DNA of 60,000 bases from Hydractinia symbiolongicarpus (lineage: Eukaryota > Cnidaria > Hydrozoa > Anthoathecata > Hydractiniidae). Below are positions 22,952 through 32,770 of this stretch, piece after piece. Made by a program: the position numbers and the translations under genes. Under the pieces are notes generated by a model. It did no database searches, was not told the origin of the DNA, and saw only the letters and a program-made list of their open reading frames with translations. The stretch covers positions 20,710,001-20,770,000 of the forward strand of contig NC_079884.1 of assembly GCF_029227915.1 (NCBI RefSeq), read 5' to 3'. Positions within the stretch are counted from its first letter, which is position 1. The number at the start of each line of letters is the position of its first letter.

Positions 22952-23535
22952 ATGGAGTGGTTTCAAAATATTCAAGATCATTTCGGGACCCAAGAAATGT
23001 GCACCGAGGCAGTTCAAAGGAAGCCCACGTTGCTCAAGTATGTTCCGGAACATTTCAAGACACAGGAAATGTGTACCTCGGCGGTTCGGAGAAAACCTGG
23101 GCTAATGGAGTTTGTTCCGGATCATTTTAAAACCCAAAAAATGTGCACCAGGGCAGTTCAAAAGGATCCCTGGGCGATCCAGTATATTCCGACCAATTCA
23201 AGAATCAGGAAATGTGTACCAGAGCGGTTTACTATAACCCCTGGCTGCTCGTGTATGTTCCGGATCATTTGAAGACCGGGGAAATGTGTACCCTCGCTGT
23301 TCAAGAATACGCCTGTATGTTAAGGTGTGTGCCGGACCATATCAAGACCCAGGAAATGTGTGCCAAGGCAGTTAAATTGGCACCCTGTCTGCTCGCGCAT
23401 GTTCCGGACCATTTCAAGACCAGGGAAATGCGCACCTCGGCGGTTGAACGCATGTCCCGGAGCATTTCAGATTCCAGGACGTGTTCCGGGGATCCTCGTG
23501 GAAGCTCAACTAAAAATGATGAAAAATCTTTTTGA
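22952..23535 (+). pseudogene. Element B g0: DUF4116-like repeat protein, one frameshift
   Basis: Starts MEWFQNIQDHFGTQEMC at 22952 and contains about seven repeats of the form VPDHFKTQEMCTRAVQ. The frame shifts near 23,190 and continues to the stop at 23535 with the same repeat. These repeats are more divergent from each other than those of element A. Same position and orientation relative to g1 and g2 as in element A. Role unknown. Confidence 0.75.
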
Positions 23536-23550
23536 ATGAGTATATAATAA

Positions 23551-23820
23551 ATGTGTTATAGTAATCCAAAGCTGGCTGATATAGTCGGAGATGCAACAGC
23601 TATGATTTTCATAACCGGTATTGGTATTACTCTATCACTCCTGGCTTTATCTTTGATACAAGAATTAGAGAAGGAGAAGGAGAATGAACAAAGAATTGTG
23701 AACGAGTACTCGACATCTATGACAGATGCTCCTGCGGACGGAAGTTCTTCGTATAGGGTAAGCTGCTCTGCTGGTACTGCTACCAGGAGTATATCACGTA
23801 TAATGGTGGTGGATAGATAG
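23551..23820 (+). pseudogene. Element B: small TM ORF fused to g1 remnant
   Basis: Starts at an AATAAATG junction. The first part has a membrane helix (AMIFITGIGITLSLLALSL) and a charged tail. From about 23,718 (MTDAPADGSSS) the DNA matches the Cys-rich g1 gene of element A, but in a shifted frame; YCYQEYITYNGG is seen in another frame. So a deletion or fusion joined an unrecognised membrane ORF to g1. It ends in a GATA microsatellite. Confidence 0.4.
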
Positions 23821-24090
23821 ATAGATAGATGTGCATATTTTACATGGCTACCCTCACAAATATCGAGGGATATACCCTGTCTATTATTTCCAGGAGGGGC
23901 CATGGCTTAGATGGAGAGTCCTAGAGTATTTAATGCTCATTTTGAGCGACGCAGACCCAATTAGGGCCCGCGCTCTACTAGACAACTCCCGGCAACATCC
24001 AACGGCCCACACAGTGTGCCATCTTCCCAATTTCCCTCACATGGCTTGGGTTAACCCGGGGCTATGGTAACATTCACTCGCCCATGTTGA
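23812..24090 (-). mobile_element. SINE-like repeat with (ATCT)n tail (tentative)
   Basis: Read on the minus strand, a GC-richer 260-base block begins near CCCGGGTTAACCCAAGCCAT and ends in an ATCTATCTATC microsatellite. It interrupts the space between g1 and g2 of element B; elements A and C have only 7-20 bases there. A microsatellite tail is typical of SINEs. No A/B box was established. Confidence 0.35.
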
Positions 24091-24139
24091 AGCTGTCCGT
24101 GTGATGCTAGTTGAAGTTTTCTCTCCACAATAAAAGAGG

Positions 24140-24741
24140 ATGTTGAAATTTGGAGAGACAACTGTTAAATCTGAAGACTTTTACACTAATTCGAAACCAC
24201 TAAAAATCGAAGAAGTGAACATTGAAAACCTTCTACTGAGCGACTCCATCCCAGCTAATAAAGGTAAGGATGAGCGCTTCGTGATCAGTTACCAGGATCA
24301 AGACGGAAACCTGGGACCATTCTGATCCTGACCCCTGAAGAGATCCGCTCCAAGGGTGTCTCTCAATACAGTGAGGGTTCCGCGCTAGCGATGTCATTTG
24401 ATCTAGCAAACTACCCTGAGTGGTTGGCTAAATATGAAAAGATCTTGGACAAGGTTGAGTCCCTGGAGGGGATTTGCTTCACCAATGCTAGCGTGAAAAA
24501 AGAGCGGTATCACAACACCAAGCTTACGATGTGGGATAGTAAAGTCAGAACCAACTTCCATTCAAACAAATACCACTAAAAAGCTGTAAATGCAAGGCTA
24601 TCATCAAGCTGGCGAGTATATATAGGCAAGGGCGCAACTACTACGCACAGACCTATTAGAAGAGTGTAAATACAAAGAGGTTGAGGGATACGGCACTTGC
24701 TACTTTAGTGACCCTGACGATGAGGGTTTCACCATATTGTA
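24140..24741 (+). pseudogene. Element B g2: uncharacterised element protein, frameshifted
   Basis: Begins MLKFGETTVKSEDFYTNSK after an ATAAAAGAGGATG junction. Open to 24325, then a one-base shift (about 24,315) leads to the frame with SALAMSFDLANYPEWLAKYE, then another shift near 24,575. Ends near 24741. Compare 11361-11971 and 46582-47166. Confidence 0.6.
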
Positions 24742-24787
24742 AGCGGCTTGCCAAGGTTCTATGTTGTTCTTCAACATAGACACAAAC

Positions 24788-25069
24788 ATGAACGATGTTA
24801 AAGCACTGAAAAAGGAAGCGAAAGCATTAAAGATCCGTAACTGTTCCACGATGAAGAAGGCAACTCTTCTCGAAGCGATCCGCAAGACCAAGTACAAGGA
24901 TATTGGAACACAAACAGACGATCCCTATAGCGAACCTTGCGTCACGATCGCTTGACAGACGAATCTTGAGCAATGCTTGAGAGAGCTCTCCAAAAAGCAG
25001 CGACGTGTCATACATGACTGTGGTCTTATCATCGACCATGATATTGGAGAAGTGCTCGAGATCGTCTAG
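24788..25069 (+). pseudogene. Element B g3: SAP/Rho_N-like small protein
   Basis: The N-terminal 55 codons are open (MNDVKALKKEAKALKIRNCS, then MKKATLLEAIRKTKYKD, then QTDDPYSEPCV) and end at a TGA at about 24955. After the stop the DNA continues to match the other copies (KKQRRVIHDCGLIIDHDIGE, then EVLEIV and TAG), so the full protein was near 93 residues. The helix-turn-helix pattern with a conserved KKxxLLEAI fits Rho_N/SAP motifs, which bind nucleic acid. Confidence 0.5.
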
Positions 25070-25096
25070 TATGTAATCAACACACTAGATCTATGA

Positions 25097-25706
25097 ATAC
25101 GCGGGCGGCTCCTCTAAGTACCGCTGACATACTGTGCAAATTGAAGTTTTCTCAACAGTCCATCCTTCGCCTCTTTACGCCCTTGCGCGACAAGCTGCAT
25201 ACGTTCCCGTTCATTGATCGATTCCACGATCTTTCGTGTTTGTTGTCGGGCTTGCTCCTTCAGCACCATGTACTTTTGCTTCTCCTGTATAATTAGGCTG
25301 AACTCGTAGTCGCTAATCACACCATTTTCCACGGCTTTCAAGATCAAGTCAACGATAGAGTTCAACTTGGTCTCAGCCAGTAGTCTGATGCTCTCATGCT
25401 TCTTGCCCTTAACACCTAGCCTCTTCCCGGCGTTCCGCAGACCTGCTTGACCTAGCCCTACAGCAATCGTAATTCCACATATAGCCACGACTAATGGTAC
25501 ACCGATGCCCGAAAGAATACTACCGATACCTGAAGTTATTACACTTACCGCTAGTAACCCGTGGTCACAGGATCTAATCCACGTACCATGCATCTTAAAC
25601 TTTTTGGCGAGCTTGTCACGCTCTTTAATCTCGGCGCGCAGTCCTCCTGCCTGTCTTCCGCAGGTGCAGAAGGGAAAGGCGGGTAAAGCTTTGTAATGTC
25701 AGTCAT
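25097..25706 (-). pseudogene. Element B g4: membrane protein, frameshifted near start
   Basis: The start ATG at 25706 follows an AATAAATATG junction; a frameshift near 25,630 separates the first 30 codons from the main open frame (25593 to 25114). That frame has a glycine-rich hydrophobic region (LAVSVITSGIGSILSGIGV and VVAICGITIAVGLGQAGLRN), KLNSIVDLILKAVENGVISD, and a C-terminal coiled coil with NERERMQLVAQGRKEAKDG. Convergent with g3. Probably an inner-membrane or membrane-active virion protein; the role is inferred only from hydrophobicity. Confidence 0.6.
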
Positions 25707-25708
25707 AT

Positions 25709-26389
25709 TTATTCTATGAGTAGGTGCATCGTTATTCCCACGAACAAGGCATTTTTATCGTGGTGATGCTCATCCGTCAACATGAACTTAAGGCGTTCCG
25801 TCGAACCTTTCAAAGGAAGGTGAACAGGGTTATCGAAACTCCACGTCAACATGTCTCCGCAAGCACTTACCTCTTTGGTCGGTAGGATGGCAAGAATTTT
25901 GGACTTTTTACCATCGAGTTGGTGACAAGGGAGTCTCAGCTGCTGGTAGACGTCAGTCTTGTAAAAGCTGTCATGATCGCCCTGGGTAAACATTGCTTCG
26001 ATATGAAGATTATATCCCATAAGGTCCAGCAGTGATTTATCGACTATTGCAACGTACCCCTTGCTAACCCTAACCCTGCACACTCCATTCCTGAGTACGA
26101 AGAACTTGATCCTGTCCCCTGCTTGACTGCTGACTATGACAGCGAGATCCTCGATCCTATATAGACCCTTCTCGATCGGGATGAGGTCTTCAAAAGCCCC
26201 GACACTAAAGTTCCCATCATCGGTCAACCCAGGGTCCGCTTTATGAATCTTCAGATCGTTAATTTTTTCGAAAAGATTCAGCCACGTAGGTGGAATGCTA
26301 ATCGACCTAAGAGCTATCCTCGTGTCCTGCCCTAGATGAGGGTCGAATATCGTAGGGTTCTCTATATCCGTGATATACAGTTGCTTCAT
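25709..26389 (-). CDS. Element B g5: probable minor capsid/penton protein (226 aa, intact)
   Basis: Open from the ATG at 26389, inside the shared palindrome, to the stop at 25709. It opens MKQLYITDIENPTIF and ends LTDEHHHDKNALFVGITMHL. Predicted strands are frequent and there is no membrane segment. Size, gene order (next to other virion-type genes) and the conserved strand-rich end fit the single jelly-roll minor capsid protein of Polintons, but I cannot prove that without structure prediction. Divergent from g6 with 16 bases between start codons. It is the only fully open copy of the three (9667-10331 and 47875-48341 are broken). Confidence 0.55.
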   Translation of the reverse strand: MKQLYITDIENPTIFDPHLGQDTRIALRSISIPPTWLNLFEKINDLKIHKADPGLTDDGNFSVGAFEDLIPIEKGLYRIEDLAVIVSSQAGDRIKFFVLRNGVCRVRVSKGYVAIVDKSLLDLMGYNLHIEAMFTQGDHDSFYKTDVYQQLRLPCHQLDGKKSKILAILPTKEVSACGDMLTWSFDNPVHLPLKGSTERLKFMLTDEHHHDKNALFVGITMHLLIE

Positions 26390-26408
26390 GTTTCCTTAAA
26401 GAAACATG
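26387..26408. promoter_or_regulatory. Divergent-start palindrome of element B (22 bp)
   Basis: Arms CATGTTTCCTT and AAAGAAACATG, one mismatched pair. The outermost triplets are the start codons of g5 (-) and g6 (+). Confidence 0.7.
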
Positions 26409-27537
26409 AACATTTACTCGTATAACCCCAAAGCAACGTACAAGTCCAACAGAGGCAAGTGGCCTCTCGGTTTACCTAACTTGGAGCATCAGGACCTGTA
26501 CGTGAGTACGACTCAGCACATTTCCGTGGCCTTCCCACAGTTCACCAAGTACCCCATCAAAGTTCCCACTAACCTGTTGAACAATCCCGTGAGTGTAAAT
26601 TGGGAAGGACAAGCCCTAGACTATTGGAACAGCCAGGTAAACTTCGCTTGTCTTTGCGCGACAACGGCGTTGGGATCTCTGCCAAGCACATGGGTGGCTC
26701 CGTACCCTTTGTTCAATCCATTTTCAAGTTCCACGTGTACTACCACATGAGACGTATCTTAGCGAGAATGAAGGTACCCATGCCGTATGTTAATGGCTTT
26801 TCCCAGTACGGGAACCCCTACTCCACCTCGGTGTATGCGCAAATATGTCGTGAGTACGGTGCGGACTCCAACGCTTTGTACAAGTTCAAAGCTCTGGTGT
26901 CATCGTTGACAAATGGTAGATGGTGGCCGCAGGTTGATGGAATTGGGCCAAGTTTATCATCCCCACTAGCCAAGGTCTGACATCGAAAGGTCTGATGAAG
27001 TTTAGCGAGAGTATTCGCGTTTACGTGATCTTGCTACTAGGATCACAAGCAAGTGCCAAGGCTTCAATCCTAGGCTCTAACGCCGATAACTTCACGGCGA
27101 GACAGATCCTCCTGCAGAAATTTCGAAGCCATGATTCAGCGTGGTGAGAACGTAGGTTAAGACATCACCGAGTTTTAAAAGGTGCTCCAGTATGCTAGGA
27201 CTCCGGTAAACTTCGCCGTGATGTCCTGCGTGTACATGACCCCTTTCAACATGGACCTTCGCATTGGTAAGATCGTGGGGTATAACAAAAACGTTCTGAT
27301 CGCACCCTCTAACGTAGGCGTAGGGGTGGAGCTAGATCTGAGTACCAAAGCCATGGGTCATACTGCCAAGCATGAGGCAGCCTTCGCCACACCTAGGCAG
27401 ATTATCAAGTCGAAGAAAACTACGCCTAATCCTGACACCAAGGGGGTGCGGCAACCGCACCCCTTCCCAAGGAAGGGGTGCGGTCTTGAGCTCGAGCCCT
27501 TTCACCTTTTTTGTATTTTATCTATCTGCCTGTCATA
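26406..27537 (+). pseudogene. Element B g6: conserved element protein, frameshifted
   Basis: Begins MNIYSYNPKATYKSNRG and is open for about 90 codons, then shifts frame (near 26,670) to the segment with FKFHVYYHMRRILARMK and continues with shifts to LQYARTPVNFAVMSCVYM, IGKIVGYNKNVLIAPSNVGV and a Lys/Pro-rich end. The closest relatives I know from memory are uncharacterised proteins in cnidarian genomes. In element C the C-terminal end is a membrane helix; here it is replaced by GC-rich inverted repeats. Probably a virion protein. Confidence 0.6.
27443..27483. repeat. Two overlapping alternative hairpins after g6 of element B
   Basis: Hairpin 1: GGGGTGCGG, loop CAA, CCGCACCCC (27443-27463). 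Hairpin 2: CCGCACCCCTTCC, loop CAA, GGAAGGGGTGCGG (27455-27483). The middle arm can pair with either neighbour. The position is at the convergent ends of g6 and g7. Confidence 0.85.
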
Positions 27538-27544
27538 GGAGGTA

Positions 27545-27996
27545 ATCGTGCCCCTTAGGAAACTCAGGTTACCATGGAATGTTCGAAGTTTGAGATCGTA
27601 CCCTTTTATTTCGCGATCCGTGAAGACTCCACTGCCGCGAGTCTCTTCCAGCAGTGCTCTCGTCTCGTCTAAAACGTTCCCGAGCCGCAGCAGTATTTCA
27701 ATATCACCTTGTCATCGATATGAACAATCTCACCCATGAGTTTTTGAGCCGCTGCTTTATGGTCATTGTGTGGTGTAGTATAGTCGTCGAACCTCATGGC
27801 TCGCAATCGCTCCGCATCTAGAAGCACCACTATCGCGGAATCTTTCTTAATTTCACCATTATTATTTGTGAGCTCTATACCATCGTAAAGAAGTCGGTTT
27901 CCATCGACTTCAAACTCGTTATAGTGGCCCAGCTCCCCACTAAGAGCCTCGTAAAGGCTATCAACTTTAGATCTTACTAGCTCCTGTCTTGCCGTG
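27545..27996 (-). pseudogene. Element B g7: membrane protein, middle part left of inserted transposon
   Basis: Read on the minus strand from 27,996: a TARQELVRSKVDSLYEAL-type start, a segment with NRLLYDGIELTNNNGEI, MRFDDYTTPHNDHKAAAQK, then several frame shifts. It matches residues of about 55-200 of the protein at 49209-50325. The 2.4-kb transposon separates it from its own start at 30397-30566. Confidence 0.65.
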
Positions 27997-30396
27997 TAGT
28001 CCAGTCGTTAAAGTAAAAAAAACACACTGACCTGGAAAAAAATGATATAGAGCTGAAACTTGGCACACTTACTCCTTTTAATATGTAGATTACCAGAAAA
28101 AAAAGCCCCATCGATAGCATTTGTAGAAAATGAGATATGCGCCATTTTTAAAAATGGTGGATTTCCAAATTTTCGAGAAAACGAAAGTTGGTCAATTCGA
28201 GAACCAGTCAATTTAGAACAAAAAGTATTATCAACCCAACTCTCAAAAATCAATATTTTTAAAGTCATGGACTTTCTTTAATAGTTTTCATCTGAAAAAA
28301 GTAAATATTTGTATACAAATTATGTAAAATCAAAATGCATCAAATATATCAAAAATGTTTCTATTCTCTTCTTCATCTTCCAAATCATCTTCGACGTTAC
28401 TATCACCATCGAATACCTAAAAAAAAGTGATTAATAAGATAAAGGCTGGCTTTTTTGCTGAACTGACTCCTTATAAGAGATTTGCCTTTAAAAATGAAGA
28501 ATTATAGAGAGCGGACCTCTTTATTTTCACATGTTTCACCGTGACATTCTCCACAAGACTGCATACAGCTCAGACCATGTTTTCTGCATGAACACAAATT
28601 TGTTGAACAGGGTGACTTCGAAGTAGCCTTGCAGTTGCATTTAATGATTTTTAGGAGGCTATCAGGGGCGACTTGTTTATCTGTCTTTATTGGCATCATT
28701 TGAGAATTTTCAATTTTCCAGCCCCATTTGCTTGGATCAATTTGCTTAAGCTATAAGACAATAGATTGTTATAAAAATTGAGAAATTGCTACTTTAACTG
28801 ACATTGCTTGTACATTTGTGTGGTTTAAAATTTATACCTCTTCTTCCTCTAATATCTTCCAATTCATTATCTGTAGATGAACTCGAAAACCGTGTAGAAT
28901 AGCAGCACTTTCCGTAGGTGGCATCTTTTCAGGATCAATTTTTCCTTTCCAACACATATCGAGATATTTCCGGTATCTGCAAAAATGCACTTTGAGATTA
29001 TACTAAATGAAGAGAACCTTTTTGTATTGTGAATAAATGTTATATTATATAAGAAACTCACCTAAGTTTGCATAAATCAGTCAAGTCGTTACCACCATAA
29101 ATGATTTGAAACGCTTTGATGGCAGCTTCTTCGACATCTCTGTTGTCTGCCCAAACATCACCCATTGTGTCTGAGACAATCTGCAATGTTTTGTTCTTTG
29201 TGACCAATGACAGCAAGTTATTTTTTCCCTTTCCAAAAGGTGCCGATGTTGTATCACAGCCGGAAAACGAATGTACAAAAAGAATATGCTGTCGGATAGG
29301 GTTCCATTTCTGACAGACAACTTTCATGTTCCAGGCTTTATCCAACCTCTCTTGAAAGAAGTAAACATCTCCATGATGTTCTTGCCAATGGTATAGAAGC
29401 ATCATTGCGACATCGGTATCATCGGCAACTGTTACAACGGCTTTTTTTGTTGTTTGTTTCGGCTTCTTTTAAAAAAAACCAAAATGTTTAGAAAATCACG
29501 AGGCTCGTATGTCCAAAGTTTCTTTTTTTTGAATCTTTTCTAATGAGAATTCAATGTTTACGCAGGTCGAAGTGAAGAAAATATTAAGAACACCTCATCC
29601 TCGCTTCTGAGATAATTTAAGAAATCTTATAAAAAAAAGACGGATACTTGTCGCCAGGATTGATTTCACTTTCAATCAATTCTTTCATATCATGCAATAA
29701 TAGAATAATTATATCTACCAGACTGACGTGTATGAAGATTCCATGTTTGAAGCCATTGTTCCATCTATACTTTTCAGTTTTCTATTTACAAAACTATTCT
29801 TTTATATTCTATTCTTATCTATCAATTCTTCCGTTTTCTACGTGCACAGTCTTTTACCAACTATCTTAATCACTAAATAAACGAAACATTCGAAACTGAA
29901 ATTCGATAAATTCTAAACTTGTGATTCGAATGGTCTGGGATATAAATAAAGCAAACTTCTTTTCTGACCTTTTATAAGTAAAATAACTGAAAAAAAACTA
30001 AAAATAGATCTAAATATCTAGCATTGATAAATTAGAAAATAACTGTATGCATTGTCGGGTTCTTTCTAATTTTTTTTTTCTTCAGAAAATTACCTAACCC
30101 CACCCCCCCCCCCCCCCCCCCACAATTAATGATTTTTGTAAGTCGATGTAATAATATTTTTTGTTCCAAATCGAAAGTTCTTTTCAATAGTTTAATTAGT
30201 TTTCGAATTTACCAGCTTTCGTTTCCTGAAAAATTTGGAAATCCACCATTTTTAAAAATGGCGCATATCTCATTTTCTACAAATGCTATCGATGGGGCTT
30301 TTTTTTCTGGTAATCTACATATTAAAAGGAGTAAGTGTGCCAAGTTTCAGCTCTATATCATTTTTTTCCAGGTCAAAACACTTAACGACTGGACTA
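27997..30396 (-). mobile_element. DNA transposon with about 180-bp terminal inverted repeats inserted in g7
   Basis: Left end TAGTCCAGTCGTTAA, right end TTAACGACTGGACTA, then long near-identical inverted arms (28,030-28,180 and 30,215-30,375) that include CCCCATCGATAGCATTTG. The target duplication may be TA or CAC; the two readings cannot be told apart here. The inside holds the last exons of a spliced gene (28331-29469), a pyrimidine/poly-C tract (30,098-30,120) and no transposase that I can see, so it may be a non-autonomous derivative that picked up or lost coding sequence. Confidence 0.75.
28331..29469 (-). CDS. 3' exons of an uncharacterised transposon-associated protein (GCDTTS + CXC motifs)
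   Basis: Four exons on the minus strand with GT/AG edges: 29062 to about 29469, 28838-28976, 28517-28750, 28331-28416. Exon 1 has VTVADDTDVAMMLLYHW and HSFSGCDTTSAPFGKGKN; exon 2 has KMPPTESAAILHGFR; exon 3 is Cys-rich (KCNCKATSKSPCS, LCSCRKHGLSC, CGECHGETC), like a tesmin/TSO1-type CXC zinc module; exon 4 is a short acidic tail ending in TGA. This combination recurs, from memory, in many uncharacterised cnidarian proteins. The DDTD motif could belong to a nuclease-like fold, but I cannot confirm that. The 5' exons are missing. The GT donor of exon 3 (GTCCGC) is weak. Confidence 0.6.
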
Positions 30397-30566
30397 GTGG
30401 GCTGTCCCGTCGTGGTACCTCCCGAAGATGTTGCAGGAGTAGTGCTAGGTCCGTGAATATCCTCGGGTTGAAGGATGTCGCTCTCGCTGCTGAACTCCTC
30501 AGGCTTATCTTGAATATCTTCCTCTGATGTAAAGTCATCTCCTTCATATATTGGATTATCAGACAT
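30397..30566 (-). pseudogene. Element B g7 start fragment
   Basis: From the ATG at 30566 (AATAAATG junction): MSDNPIYEGDDFTSEEDI, an acidic Ser-rich leader and TTTGQPT just before the inserted transposon. Its continuation is at 27545-27996. Divergent to the capsid gene with 29 bases between start codons. Confidence 0.75.
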
Positions 30567-30595
30567 TTATTCAACCCACAATTGCCTACTAATAA

Positions 30596-30937
30596 ATGTA
30601 TGGAACCAAGTTAGATCCGCATAAGGAACTAAAAACTATGCTGGCTATGAAAGGGAAGAAGCAGCGTGTTAAGATCTCCCATAACCCCAGTACGATTAAC
30701 CAGAACGAATTCTTGAATGTGGATGTTCCAAATATGGGACAGAACGAAGTCATTTTCCCAGGCTCTCTCAAACTCCTCTTTGACCTGGAACTTACTGGCA
30801 CCAATACGAAACGCACCATCGTCAGCAACATCGGCAAGGCCCTGGTGCAGGACTTTCGCATAAGCTTGAACGGTCACAAAGTTCAAAACATCAGCGATTA
30901 CAATGTGCTCGCGGTATATAGGGATCTGTGGCTCTCA
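30596..30937 (+). pseudogene. Element B g8: probable major capsid protein, N-terminal third only
   Basis: Starts at an AATAAATG junction with MYGTKLDPHKELKTMLAMKG and is open through IVSNIGKALVQDFRISLNG to YRDLWL at about 30,937. There it joins the antisense end of the BRO gene, so the rest of the capsid gene, g9 and the integrase were deleted. It matches 4290-5551 and 50355-51573. Confidence 0.7.
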
Positions 30938-31704
30938 AAATTTCAGTATTAAACATCCTCTCGAACAGCTCACGCGTATCATCGTCGGGCAAGGTAAAGT
31001 GATTTTTGTAGGAGTTCGCAACCCCCAAGGCGTCCTCCTTAAACCAACACCAGGTGTGTATCGCGTTCGGATCGTCACATCTCCCGATTATAGTGCTCTC
31101 GGGGTATTTTGTCATCAGCATGCCCATGCCCCGCCGTACGCGCTGACATCTGATCATGTAGTAGGGATGCTTACCTTTCTTTCCACACTCATGAGGGTCA
31201 TTCTTGTTAACAACGCAGAGCATATTGTCGTATGGATGTCCCTCGGGGACATGCCTTTGCTGTAGCTCAACGATTTCTTCCTCTCTCTCTTCAAGATTGT
31301 CCTCCAGCATGGCAACGGTAATATCTCTGTTCTCGATGCTCTTCGGCTATCTTGCGCTGCTCCCTGACCTCATCTTGTAATTTTTCGACGCCTTTTCCTG
31401 CCAGCCATCTCATAAGCTCTACGGCCTTAGGTTTTCTAGAGCGGTGCACAATCTCCAGGTCGCCGTCCAATGTCACAAAAGCGCCGTCTCCATGGACTTC
31501 CTTGGTGGGTGCGTCGGACGCATCCCCTGTGATATCACGGTGAGGCGCGGTTTTCACGTCTCTGTATGTTGCCTTTATATCATAAATTCCCAGAAACCTC
31601 ACCAGGTCAGCAGACGTGAACAGGGGCTGGCCCTGGTTGTCTAACAAGGTCTCAATGGCTCTAGCAGGCACGGCATTAAACAGGGTAATTTGAGAAAAAG
31701 ACAT
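30938..31704 (-). pseudogene. Element B g11: BRO-N + DUF3627-like protein, one frameshift
   Basis: Start ATG at 31704 (MSFSQITLFNAV). BRO-N core: DNQGQPLFTSADLVRFLGIY near residues 22-45. A second conserved block GAFVTLDGDLEIVHRSRKPK and RWLAGKGVEKLQDE precede a coiled coil. A one-base shift near 31,310 leads to the second frame with EEREEEIVELQQRHVPEG and a C-terminal domain YYMIRCQRVRRG, KYPEST and IHTWCWFKEDA that resembles DUF3627. These proteins bind DNA in large DNA viruses and may regulate transcription. The last few codons are lost at the junction with the capsid fragment. Confidence 0.75.
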
Positions 31705-31862
31705 TTTCTTATGGGCTTTGGAGCTCAACGAGCATCATCGCCAGCCGGACTATGCCTCGGGTCTGCCACACCTTAAAAGGAGGCAATAAAGGCCGGCTTC
31801 CGTCAGTAAAACCGTGTCTTGATGTTAGGGGTCGGATTCGCCTTCTTAACATCCTTTACTTC

Positions 31863-32193
31863 AAAATTTCCAGGTCCTGGGGTGTTCCAATCTCACATTT
31901 AAGAACGCATGCTTAGACGTTTTTAACTCGGTCTTAATCGACCCCCAGTCGTTGATCAAGTTTTTCTCTTCGTTAATCAAATTCATGTCGCTGCGTTCGT
32001 GCGGGTACCATACAAAAATTTGTTTTTTATGGTCTAAGGTTCTTCGATAACGTGTACGATTGAGTTAACAACCAGAGGCTGTGCTTCTTATGCCTACCTG
32101 AAATAGCGAGCTCGAGCAAGGGTTGTCGACGCTTTTCAAGGCTTTCATTAGCGATCATATCGTCGACGATAAATAACGTTTCAGGCTGGGTTG
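31863..32193 (-). pseudogene. Element B g13: packaging ATPase, C-terminal half
   Basis: From about 32,193 the frame has the Walker B region LFIVDDMIANES and the sensor region LWLLTQSYT, then shifts frame and continues with KKQIFVWYPHER and RLEHPRTW, ending near 31863. The Walker A half is missing: the frame is fused to the TM protein upstream of it. Compare the intact gene at 53729-54328. Confidence 0.75.
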
Positions 32194-32524
32194 TGGGCTC
32201 TTGCTTTCGCGTGGGCTGAGGCGTCGGGTGATCTCCATGTGGCTGTGGCGAAGGCTTTTTACGTAAAATATAGAACCCAACTCCTACACAGGCAAGTACG
32301 GCAACAAGACCTCCGCCAAGGTATACGGTGCCTGACTGTACGGAACTTATCCAGAACTCGCTCCTGAAGAGGTTTTGACTGTAGATTCTATCGTGTCCAC
32401 TTGTTGCTTCAGTTTCTCCTTCATCTTTTTCATGAGTGCCGCCAACTTGACCCTGTGCTGCTCTTCCCGGATGCTTTACTGGCTTTGTTATGACTCTCTC
32501 TTCTTGTGGTTGTTGTTCACTCAT
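32194..32524 (-). pseudogene. Element B g16: single-pass membrane protein fused to ATPase remnant
   Basis: Start ATG at 32524, MSEQQPQEERVITKPVKHPG, a polar stretch, then one membrane helix (VYLGGGLVAVLACVGVGFYI) and a basic Pro-rich tail. It then runs in frame into the ATPase C-terminal half, because the intervening genes (g14, g15 and half of g13) were deleted. It matches 55298-55639 in element C, where the helix is IYIGG-type as well. Confidence 0.6.
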
Positions 32525-32559
32525 TTATTTGTAAGTCGTGAGACTTATAAAACATCTTC

Positions 32560-32770
32560 TCTCTCTAGCTAGCCTTCAAACCTTCTCTACCAGCGTATCT
32601 TATCGCATTCATCCATGGACCCCGCTGCGGTGGGGAATCTATCAGCTGCTGGTGTCAAAATCATTAGACCGCGTGCGTAACAGTCTCCGTAAGCACCACA
32701 CCAGTCCGTATACCGCACTGGTGCTCTGCGTTTGCACAGGACCTCATTGTTAGATGTATCAACTATTTCA
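32560..32770 (-). pseudogene. Element B g17 C-terminal remnant
   Basis: Scattered frames on the minus strand give RYTDWCGAYGDCYARG and LTPAADRFPTAA, matching TDWILIYGDSNRIPL and LTPAEDRFPPQAYDL of the gene at 55636-56035. Position between g16 and PolB is conserved. Confidence 0.5.

Noticed and set aside
22668-23105. Overlapping ORFs on both strands at the outer end of element B
   Set aside because: Low-complexity pyrimidine-rich DNA and alternative frames of the DUF4116-like repeats; no independent domain.
23812-23835. GATA repeats as a CRISPR-like or regulatory array
   Set aside because: Simple microsatellite of few units next to a SINE-like block.
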